Assembly: GCA_026413225.1 (NCBI GenBank)
Contig: CM048553.1
Span: forward strand, 97,314,190 to 97,378,189
Direction of reading: 5' to 3'
Origin: Otis tarda
Lineage: Eukaryota; Chordata; Aves; Otidiformes; Otididae
Length of the DNA stretch: 64,000 nucleotides
Shown here in pieces: positions 47,214-56,645 of the stretch (position 1 is its first letter; each line of letters starts with the position of its first letter). Below the pieces are notes generated by a model. That model had not been told where the DNA came from. It did not search any database and worked only from the letters and a program-made list of their open reading frames with translations. The position numbers and the translations under genes are program-made.

Positions 47214-50049
47214 ATACCTAATGTGGTTAATGCTCTCAGTGTCTACTTCAAACAGTACCTCTGCTCTAAGGATACCTGCCCATGCTAGCATATCTTCAAG
47301 AAACTAGAATTCCCATTATTTGGAACAGAAACATGATAGAGGAACAAGAAAACTAGAACGAGAGGCAGATGGAGACAGAAAGAAAGAGTGCTATTGGGTG
47401 TGTTATGTGTGGAGCCAGAGACTTGCAGATTTCAAATGCCAAGTGTAGGAACTGGGAAAGGAGTGTGACTTAGAAATGGAAACCTTACATTTCCAAAAAA
47501 TATTGTTTGCTTTGGTTTCTGGTGTTTTGGAAATTTTCAGGGATTGTGGGATATTCTTTTCATAACATAGAGCCCTAGTCTACTGATGCTCAGGGTCCTC
47601 TTTGAAATGTCAATTTGGAGATGCAGAGATACTTAATATCTCTAATACCCTCTGAAAATTTGGGTTTAAGATTTAAAAAATCTAGCTACGAATTCCTCAT
47701 TTCCACTATGTGAAAGCCCTTAGGTTCATTCCTCATTTCAGTTATTTTTAAGTTTGCAACAACTTTTTTTTTTTCTATTACAACTGTGTAGTTGTACGTA
47801 CTAACTGACAATGACTGACTTGGGTCTTTTTTTACATCTAAACTGTTTCCAGTTGTTATAAATGACACCAGTAAGGAAGACTGCATCAGATGTCTAACTT
47901 GCTGCAGGAACAAAATGACTCTTAATAGTGTGCCAGCATGAGGAAGAAGGTTGTAATTTAGAGACCAAAAAGAGAACTAAGAGGTGTTAATTATCTCATC
48001 TCTTTGTACATTTGTCAGTTTTTAACTGGCCTCTATAGTTTTAATGTACAAAAGAACTGTCCCTCTTCCATTTGTTACCTAATCCCAATTCATTGACCTT
48101 TTGTCATAGTATAACCTCAGAACTGCTTTCTGTGAGCAATATGAAGACCGTTTTTCACTTTTGTAATTCAAGATGTTTTAATCCAAATAAGCAATGAGAA
48201 AATATATAAGAAAAAAATTACATCCTCAACTATAATAAAGCTGTTTAATTGTGTTATCTTGTATAATAACACAGTACAAGGTGAAAATAGAAGGTGAAAA
48301 TTAATTAAATTATTTTGTTCCTAAAAAAAAAATCTGATCATTACTATTTTAAATGAAAAGTAGGGTGTTTTTTTTTTTTTGTGATAAGCGACAATAATGG
48401 GAGACAATTTCTGTGCCCCTCCTTCTGAAGCAACTCTGTGATTCAGATTCAATAAATGTATTTGTTTTAACTAAATATAGCCCTTAACATGTTGGGGTTT
48501 TTTTCAGTACTTGGATTCTCTGGCTATTCCTATTTTTCATGATAGGAATATTAATTTAGAGTTATGGGACAGATTTATGCTGTTAGATGACTAGTGTTGT
48601 AAGTGTATGTTCAGATTTTTTAGAGTGTAAACTTTATGCTAAAATCAAGAGTAAGCTTCTGCCTCAACCCTTTCAAAACAAACTTGAAATGTCCTTTAGT
48701 CCACACATAAAAGAAAGCATACTTCTGTAAGGAGAGTGAAGAGAAGTTTTGGGCGTTTTGAAGTGAAATAACTAATGTTGCTATGCATTACTGAGAAGCT
48801 CATGATCACTTCTGTTGGGGAAATGAGAACAGGGCTGAATGCATGGTAGTGGAGAAATGGGAACTGGAGATTGCAGTGGGGTAGTAAACGCAAGTCAGAA
48901 GTAATAGACATGACTAAAACATGGACGCGGTTTTCAGCTTAGGGTGCTGTGTTTAACTGTAATGTTTTGAGTCCATTTGGTGAATGTTTGGCATCCTGTT
49001 TCCTTGCGACCTGGGTTCCCTGTCTGACTTCTGACTGGCAGTACTAGATCTATGCCAGCTTCCAACTTTTATTCTACTGTTATGTAAAGTGCTTATTATG
49101 AACTTATATATCATAGCATGGACTTGAATCGATAAGCTTTGACAGTGAAATGTGGTTTCTGTTATAACACAGTTCTACAAGAGTGTTTAACCTGAAGCGT
49201 GTCAAAACTTGTTCACCTTCCGTTCTTTGTTGGTTACTGTCCTGCACTGGGGTGTGGATGGATCTAAGCATTGCTCCAGACTTAGGAGATGAGACATGAT
49301 TACAACAAACATGGCACGGCAAACAAATGAGAGTTGTTTTTTTTTCCTACCTCATTTTCCTAACCTTTGCAGTGGTCTGTCTCCACCTGTCTCTGAGGAA
49401 CTGAGTTCCACATTGCTATTTGTAAATAGAAATAACTTGTTTGAGTAAATGGAGATAATGGCAATGTAGTCAAGATTCTCATAAAGGCATCAATTTCAGC
49501 AACAAGGTATCTTTTCCCTTTATTTGAAAAAAAAGGTTATCACTTGTGTGCAAAGTGACTAGAACCTTAATTCAGGAATATATTCATGTGGCTGCCTTCA
49601 GGTCAGCTGAACAGGCACACAAAGGCCACTGCCTCTATTCAGTGCTTGAACAAGATCAAAGCAGTACTGTTAAGAGAAACAGTGGAGTTCATCAATTCTG
49701 CTCACTTAAATCTATTTGAGATTATCATTTGACTTCAGCAGCCTCCTAGCATTAACCTACTTTAGCTTCATTGTGTGTGCCTGGCAGCTCCAGAGCCAAG
49801 TGCCTGAGCCATATGTTTGAGAGCCCTGTGGCGATGCTGAGGCATCATCACCCAGGCGGGAGAGAGAGTGGTTGGGTAGGGAGGCCAATGCAGCCTTAGG
49901 GAAAGGGCTGAGGAGGCATTTGAAAGAAGGAAAATGTTACCTTATCCTCTATTTTACGTAGTGGTTCCAAAATACAACTGTGACAAACGTGTTTGAGGCA
50001 GCCCTTACCACAGGTAGGGCTGGGGCTGAGTCTAGGAGTTTTCCAGTGA
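47214..50049. other. Unique AT-rich DNA, no gene recognised
   Basis: No exon or RNA gene is supported. Homopolymer T runs occur near 47764-47774 and 48368-48381. The part around 49780-49920 is GC-richer but has no recognisable protein. Confidence 0.6.
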
Positions 50050-50510
50050 AGGGCATGGACCTCTTGGAGTGAGTCCAGAGGAGGGCCACGAAGACGGTAA
50101 GAGGGCTGGAGCACCTCTCCTATGAGGACAGGCTGAGAGAGTTGGGGCTGTTCAGCCTGGAGAAGAGAAGGCTCCGGAGGGACCTTATAGCAGCCTTGCA
50201 GTACTTAAGGGGGCTTGTAAGAAAGATGGGGATAAACTCTTCAGCAGGGCCTGTTGTGATAGGACAAGGGGTAATGGTTTTAAAATTGAAGGAAACAGAT
50301 TGAGACTAGATATAAGGAAAAAAATTTTTACAGTGAGGGTGGTGGAACACCAGAGAGGTGGTGGATGCCCCATCCCTGGAAACATTCAAAGCCAGGCTGG
50401 ATGGGGCTCTGAGCCACCTGATCTGGTTGGAGATGTCCCTGCTTCTAGCAGGGGGGTTGGACTAGATGACCTTTAAAGGTCACTTCCAACCGTAACAATT
50501 CTATGATTCT
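50050..50510 (+). mobile_element. CR1 LINE 3' fragment (plus strand)
   Basis: It starts near GGGCATGGACCTCTTGGAG (the MDLLE-equivalent region), passes the RAGAPLLYEDRL-coding block and AGAAGAGAAGGCTCCGG, and ends in the CR1 tail ATTCTATGATTCTG (50498-50511). A deletion of about 14 bases at 50350 removes the NRLP-coding segment (GAACACCAGAGAGG), which shifts the frame. It is older than the copies at 22.1 and 44.0 kb and has no coding capacity. Confidence 0.92.
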
Positions 50511-52036
50511 GTTTCTCAACACAGCTAGGAGAACTGCTCTGGGAAGGACTCTGCTGTTGGCAGTGAGGCATGTGCAGTCTTAAACACTGCATTGTTTCTG
50601 CCCTTAATTTTGAGGATTAAGGGATAGATGCCCAGGCCTGCTCAAAAGATTAATGTAGAATTAATGTATGACATATGTATGACACATTAATCAGAACAAC
50701 TTTAGGTTTAATTTCATAAAATACTGACCACCAACTTCAGCATATTGTAATACTGCATCCTCATTTTGTACAGCATCCATCATAAGCTAACTGGCTTAAT
50801 GCATTATATTTACAGGATTAAATGACAAATAGTGTGATTTTTTTTTTTTTTTTTCTAGATAGATGATTTTTTTTTAATTTTTTTTTTTTTTTATGGCAGT
50901 GAAGGACCAAATTTTCTTTGAATAAATTTTTCTTATGGGTAGAGTGGAGTGCAAATACCCATGCCCCTAAAAACTTGCTACAGAAATGTGGCTAAAAAAG
51001 CACAATTTGTTGTGAAAGTTTTGGGAGGGGTAATTCTTTGCTTCCTTGTTTTATTAGCAACAGCCAGAGGGTATGCAATCCTGTGCCACGAGGCAGTTAT
51101 ATTTCTGCCATTGCATAATTCTCTTTCCTTCTGGAGAGTCTCGATCTACTGCTGTAGCAATGTCTATACAATTCTGCTGTGGAAGCAGCCTGTTGCATTT
51201 TTGAAACAGGCAAGCTTGAGCACTTTTTAACAGGTACTACTCTGTCCTATATACTGCAGTTTTTAGTGTAAAATATCACACAATCTTATTATTTTAACCT
51301 GAACTTATAAATATAACTGGGGAGAGGAGAGATATAAAGCTTAAAATTTAATAAGTTAATAGTAAATTTTTTTTCTTTATCTCCTGAACTACTCAAGAAG
51401 TACAGATTTTTCTAATTAGCTTGAGAAAAGTAAATTATTTTTTTAAATAGTAGGCTACAATGCTTAAGATGTATTTAATGAGCAGTTGTGATCTAAACTG
51501 CAAAATAGACTGAGAAATACTGACTTCAGGGAAGATGGCAGAGAGCACAGTATTAGTGCCACTTATGACGTGTGATCTTTCACTGAATAGTTAAAGGTGT
51601 TTAGGATGCCTAAAGGCCAAACCAAACTATTGGTGTGAGCTTACATTGCTGGGATATAAAAGAATTGACAGTGGTTGAAGATTGGTCCCTACAGGCCTAA
51701 TTCTGGTGAATTCCATTTATACCAGTGCTTTTCTTAGGCGCTTTGTGTAAGCGGCAGCACTTGTGTTTTGGAACATGTACCGCCCCCATGGGTTTTGTAT
51801 GGAACAGTGTTGTGGTTTTGATTTGCAACTTTTCTCCAGCTGAAGGAAACTAAGGAGCAAGGAAAGATGTAAGAAAAACAAAGAACACTCCAGTTGAAAT
51901 GCCTGACCAAACAGATAAAATAATCTAATATTCTGCTAATGTAAATACAAACTTTTTCTGCGATTGACCCATGGGTGCTATGCAATAGCAGAGGAGAAAC
52001 CAAGTGATTGCTTGATTCTCTATCAGTAAAAATCAC
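50511..52036. other. Unique DNA with a paired poly(T) tract, no gene recognised
   Basis: There is no supported gene. Two long T runs lie close together at 50838-50854 and 50867-50892, separated by CTAGATAGATGA. These could be the minus-strand A tail of a degraded retrocopy, but nothing recognisable precedes it on that strand. Confidence 0.6.
50838..50892. repeat. Double poly(T) low-complexity tract
   Basis: A 17-base T run is followed after 12 bases by a second T-rich run of about 26 bases interrupted by AA. It is simple sequence with no assigned function. Confidence 0.9.
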
Positions 52037-52215
52037 TGTTGTAGTTCAGCCCCGATCGGGACCAGACTACGCAGTCTCTCTCTCGCTCCCCCCACCCTCC
52101 GAGAGAATAGGAGATGATATAAGGAAAACGGCTCGAGGTTTGAGATAAGGACGGGGAGAAATCCTTAAAGTTACCGTTACGGGCAAAACAGACTCGACTT
52201 GGGGAAAACTATTCA

Positions 52216-52221
52216 TTTATT
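52216..52221 (-). promoter_or_regulatory. LTR polyadenylation signal AATAAA (minus strand)
   Basis: TTTATT on the plus strand is AATAAA in the sense direction. It lies about 180 bases before the 3' end of the LTR. With the TATA-like box near 52990 this implies an unusually long R region of roughly 750 bases, which would include the minisatellite. Confidence 0.5.
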
Positions 52222-52423
52222 TCTAAAATTAGCAGGAGAATGAGATAGGGAACAAGATAACCTCCCCCCACCCCTCCCTCTTCCCGGGCTTAACATTATC
52301 TATACTACCTCCCCTCCCGAGCGGCACGGGGGGGGAAAGGGAATGGGGGTCGCGGTCAGTTCATCACGCGTTGTTTTATGCCGCTGTGTCATCGTCGGGG
52401 GAAGAACTCCTCGCATTCCTCCT

Positions 52424-52692
52424 CTGCTCCATCGTGGGGTCCCTCCCACGGGCCACAGTCCTTCGTGAAACTGCTCCGGCGTGGGTCATCTCTTCCATGG
52501 GGGGCAGTCCCTCTAGAACAGCTGTCCCAGCGGGCCCTCCACGGGCCACAGCCTCCTTCAGGCCTCCACCTGCTCCAGCGTGGGGTCCTCCACGGGCTGC
52601 AGGTGGATCTCTGCTCCTCCGTGGACCTCCATGGGCTGCAGGGGGACAACCCGCTCCACCATGGTCTTCACCACGAGTTGCAGAGGAATCTT
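52424..52692 (-). repeat. Degenerate minisatellite inside the LTR, six units of 40-50 bp
   Basis: Units start at 52424, 52471, 52520, 52570, 52611 and 52651. Each opens with a CTGCTCC-like word followed by GTGG and then a CCACGGGCTGCAG-like word. The last three units, about 40-42 bases each, are the most alike. The repeats make the LTR open in several frames on both strands, but those frames are by-products of the repeat. Confidence 0.75.
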
Positions 52693-52986
52693 GGCCAGGA
52701 GCCGCATTACTCCTCCCCCTCCTTCTTCACTGACCTTGGCGTCTGCAGCCGTTCCTTACAACAGGCTGGCAGACACCTCTCAGGATCCTTTTTACATCTT
52801 ATTCACTTCTCATCTCCTCTCCACTTCTTGCAGCCAGGCTGGGCCGAGTTGGGCCCAGTTGGCTGCCTGGCGGGAGACCAGAGGGTGAGGCCTGCAAGGC
52901 CCACGAGGCTCGCGCCTCCCCCTCTCTGCCCCCCGCTCAGCTGCTTCACATCTTCTCCTTTTTTTATTTTTTCTGTTCTCCCCTAC

Positions 52987-53038
52987 TTAAATACGTTATC
53001 GCAGAGGCGTTATCGCGGGACGTTCCGCTACCAATTGG
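52987..53038 (-). promoter_or_regulatory. LTR core promoter: TATA-like, paired GCGATAACG words and CCAAT (minus strand)
   Basis: On the minus strand, in transcription order, there is a palindromic CCAATTGG (53038-53031), two exact GCGATAACG words (53016-53008 and 53002-52994, 14 bases apart), then TATTTAA (52993-52987). The second word abuts the TATA-like box. Such paired words are typical of protein-binding sites in U3, but the binder is unknown. Confidence 0.5.
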
Positions 53039-53166
53039 CTCGGCCTTGGCCAGCAGCGGGTCCGCCCTAGGCCCGGCCGAGTCCACTAAACAAAGGGGAG
53101 CAACTTCTAGCAGTTTCCTACAGAAGCTACCACCTTAGGCCCCCCCTCACTAACAAAACCAGAACA

Positions 53167-55819
53167 ATGACTTGCATAGTGACAGAAGTGAGAGACAGAG
53201 TACTCTTGAAGAAATTATTCGTTAAGATGTCATCCATATGGCTAAAGGAGTGTAAAAACAAATGTAACTTGTTATTAGGAAAGAATCAAGAGACGTGCTT
53301 TTGCTACAGTTTGAGTAAATTTGAAATTGTGAATTTGAAGCTACTTGCAGAGATGGTGATATTTTTTACGTTACTGAGATTTGTTAAATGTGATCTGATA
53401 AACATGGAAATCATCATAGTGAAATCTCTGGGGACGTTTATATGTTGTACAGAAGGAAAAGTAATTAGAATGCACAAGAACTTCTAAATGTCAAGATACA
53501 TGAGTAAATGTAACCTCATCATTTGTAGAGTTTGCAATTATTTGTATTTATTTATATATTCAGAAAATATTGTATATGATAGCCATTGAAGCTCTGTAAC
53601 TGGTATGAAATCAACCGAGTTGAAATATTGCCAACTTTACCCTGTAATGAGGAAGGGATCTACCTATTGCCAAATAGTAATATTCTTATGATACAATGCT
53701 GGACTACGCAGAACAGTGTAGACCAAATGCATGCAATATTATGTATCTTTTATTATAAACGTTTTAACGTACAGTTTGGAGGCATTTCCGCCAAAATAAA
53801 AATTTTGAACTTTGAATGGCCTAACTTATTCCAGTGCCATTCAGATGGCAATGCTGGCAAACACCCTGTAAGTGTTCAATGAGTGTGTAAGTTTTAGAGA
53901 TACTGCAGCTGCCAGTGCAGCTAAGGGTTGTGAGCACCAGAACATCAGGATAATGTTTGGGGTTGCACAGAATTAAATTTCTGACCTATGCTACAAGCTG
54001 AACCTGAAAAGGACTGTTACTGCAGAGGTTAAAGATCTTGAGTTTTACAAACACATTGTCTAAATAAGCACAGTTATTTTACAAAGACTGTTAAAGCCAT
54101 AAGAAAGTTTATTGTCATTATTCAGTGCTGCAGTTTCTAATTCAGCTTAGTATACATGTGGCAAAGTGAGAACCTCAGTGGCTGTTCTAATGCTATTTGA
54201 TCCTGCTTGCAGGATGTTTTGCACTTCTTTTTGCTGCTAACAAAAAGCTATAGATCTGTCTAGCTTTCAGACTCCACAGGAGTTTCTCAAGGTGATGACT
54301 GGTGGTCTTTGGGTTGTTTTTTGTTGTTGTTTGTTTGTTTTTCCTTTGTGTCACATCACCATGACCTCTCTTCAAAGGCCAAACTTCATAACTTCATAGG
54401 ACTGTCTACTGGCTGTACTTTGAGTTTCAAAATACAGTTTTCCCCTAGATCATTTCCCACAGCTTAGTGGCAAGGGTTCCTAGTGATATGGTACCAGGTT
54501 GTTCCCATGATTAAAATAGGTCATCTGTAAATCATGGCATCAAGGTATAAAGCAAAGCATTATTTCTTGCTCTTCTAATTTTAATGTAATAAATGTGATG
54601 CTTTTCAGAATTTGTGTTGTACGGTGCTCAGCTTTGTACATACCTTGGAGATAAATCCCAGATTCGGAGAGGGGAAAGAATTCATGGTAGATTGGCACTT
54701 TTTTTTTTAATTATTTTTTTATGATTAATTTTTTTTTGTGACAGATGTGTGGATCAGAATAGAAACTAGATTGTTAGGCTAAGTATGAAGGTGTATTTGT
54801 GGACTGAGCTCAAGAGATGTGGTCAGAGAGCCTTGTCAAATGCTTTTATCTTATGGCACACTGAACAATTTCATGGATATTAGTATTGCACATTTTGAAA
54901 TCCACTTTGTTGTGTTTCCTATGTTCTTTGGAGATGGCGAGGTAACACAGGAACGACTTCGTTTGGATCAATAATCTGTAGGTATAACATAAAAAATAAT
55001 ATTTTAATAAGGCCAAAAATTTTGGTTCTGTGTGACATTTTTATAATTACAGGAATGTGGTCCAACAATGTGAAATTTCCTTCTATGTGTCTGGCTTAGG
55101 TTTTTAACTTAACTTATTTTCATTGCTATCTGAAGAAAGAAAATATGATAAACTCTGTAAGGAGATTTCAACAGCTCCTGATGCACTCCAGCTGAACAAT
55201 TTTCATCAGAACAAAAAAAAAAAAGAGTGCCCTGGTGTCTAAGGCTGCTACTCTGCCAAATGAAAACATCCATTTATAGAAAGTGGAGCTATCAGAGCTC
55301 TTTCCAAATTGAAAAAATATATCAGGTGGGGAAAAAAAATGTATTATCAGAAAGCTTCAGGCGTTGTTGTTGTTTTTCCAGTGATATGCAGGCAAAAATA
55401 TTTCAAAAATGGAGTATTATAGCAAGGCACAGTCATTCATGGCAGCCTGGTGTAAGTGAATGGAGCTTTGCGGGTTCTCAAGCCCTGTTAGGAATGATCA
55501 GGTCACTGTGGGTGCCTAGGTCTGGTGCTTACTACTGGGTTTAATTATTTTACCTGGTTTTACGATTAAGTGATGTTAAACATTATCTCCCAGGCACAGA
55601 GGTACTTCTTAACTGTATCAGCAGTGTTTAACACCTTTGCTTGCTTGAAAGACTCTAATGACTTTGCATGATATATGTATTTTTTTTCAGGGAAAGCTAT
55701 GATTTCATTGACATAAAATTAGCCCACAATAGCTATGATATTTAATTCTAGGATATGAAGGGGTGACGGGCAATGGTTGCAGTGAGTTTGGGTCCGTTTT
55801 TTTTTTTTCAGGTCTGAAG
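53167..55819. other. Unique AT-rich DNA, no gene recognised
   Basis: No exon or RNA gene is supported. Open frames just after the LTR (53167-53487 and 53586-53882) are AT-driven and unrecognised. T/G-rich low-complexity sequence lies at about 54313-54343. Confidence 0.6.
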
Positions 55820-56318
55820 TTATAAGGTCTCCCTGGAGCCTCCTCCAGGCTAAACAGCTCCAGCTCTCTCAGCCTGTCCTCATAGGAGAGGTGCTCCAGC
55901 CCTCTGATAATCTTCATGGCTCTCCTCTGAGACTTGCTCCAACAGGTCCATGCCCTTCTTTCGTTGGGGGCTCCAGAGCTGGATGCAGTACTCCAGGTGG
56001 GATCTCACCAGAGCAGAGTAGAGGGGGAGAATCACCTCCCGTGACCTGCTGGCCACGCTTCTTTGGATGCAGCCCAGGATGTGGTTGGCTTTCTGGGCTG
56101 CAAGTGCACATTGTTGGCTCATGTTGAGTTTCTCGTCCACTAGCACACCCAAGTCCATCTCCTCAGGGCTGCTCTCAATCCATTCTCCACCCAGCCTGTA
56201 TTTGTGCCAGGGATTGCCATGACCCATGTACAGGACCTTGCACTTGGCCTTGTTGAACTTCATGAAGTTTGCATGGGCCCACCTCTTCAGCCTGTCAAGG
56301 TCCCTCTGGATAGCATCC
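55820..56318 (-). mobile_element. Inverted 5' part of a CR1 (twin-primed copy)
   Basis: On the minus strand it reads CR1 ORF2 from near the IQRDLDRL region through the [13 protein letters not shown] and [19 protein letters not shown] words to [16 protein letters not shown] and the GDLI-equivalent (GACCTTATA), where it stops at the left edge. Frameshifts occur near 55940 and 55848. Directly to the right, the remaining 3' part of the same element runs in the opposite direction. Confidence 0.92.
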
Positions 56319-56329
56319 AGTACCGAAAT

Positions 56330-56645
56330 GGGACTTATAGGAAAGATGGGGAGAAACTCTTCAGCTAGGCCTGTTGTGATGGGACGAGGGGTAATAGTTT
56401 TAAGATAGAAGGAGGTAGATTCAGACTAGATATCAGGAAATAATTTTTTACAATGAGGGAGTGGAACACTGGAACATGTTGCCCAGTGAGGTGGTGGATG
56501 CCCCATCCCTGGAAACATTCAAGGCCAGGTTGGACAGGGTTCTGAATAACCTGATCTGGTGGGAGATGTCCCTGCAGGGGGGGTTGGACTAGATGACCTT
56601 TAAAGGTCCCTTCCAACCCAAACCATTCTGTGATTCTATGATCCT
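56330..56645 (+). mobile_element. 3' part of the same CR1, plus strand
   Basis: It begins at GGGACTTATAGGAAAGATGG (the GAYRKDG-equivalent), only about 20-25 element bases beyond the point where the inverted part stops. It runs through the CR1 C-terminus and 3' block (GGGGGGTTGGACTAGATGAC) to the tail ATTCTGTGATTCTATGAT. About 11 bases of filler join the two parts. Small deletions (AATGAGGGAGTGGAAC at 56451 lacks bases) break the frame. Confidence 0.92.

Larger units (their letters stand above)
52037..53166 (-). mobile_element. Solo LTR of a bird endogenous retrovirus, GC-rich, 1130 bp (minus strand)
   Basis: On the plus strand it starts TGTTGTAGTTC and ends CCAGAACA (TGTT...AACA inverted termini). 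It is flanked by ATCAC (52032-52036) and ATGAC (53167-53171), a 5-bp target duplication with one mismatch. The sense strand is minus: CCAAT and TATA-like boxes lie near 53035 and 52990, and the AATAAA signal is at 52221-52216. It is far richer in G, C and CpG than its surroundings, with sharp composition edges. An internal minisatellite occupies 52424-52692. No gag, pol or env sequence adjoins either end, so it is a solo LTR. The 5-bp duplication and general layout suggest an ERVL-like (class III) family; this was not searched. Confidence 0.85.

Noticed and set aside
52389-52649. 86-codon minus-strand frame with repeated CSPWR-like words
   Set aside because: The peptide repeat simply mirrors the DNA minisatellite in the LTR. 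No start context or family supports it.
52378-53070. 230-codon plus-strand frame rich in Ser, Leu, His and Pro
   Set aside because: It lies wholly inside the minus-strand LTR and is opened by GC-rich minisatellite sequence. It crosses the LTR promoter in antisense and resembles no protein.
53167-53882. Two open frames (106 and 98 codons) just after the LTR
   Set aside because: They are AT-rich, have no retroviral motifs, and their position beside a solo LTR carries no weight because the LTR reads in the other direction.
55227-55544. 105-codon plus-strand frame
   Set aside because: It starts after an A homopolymer, has no recognisable composition, and fits chance expectation for a window of this size.
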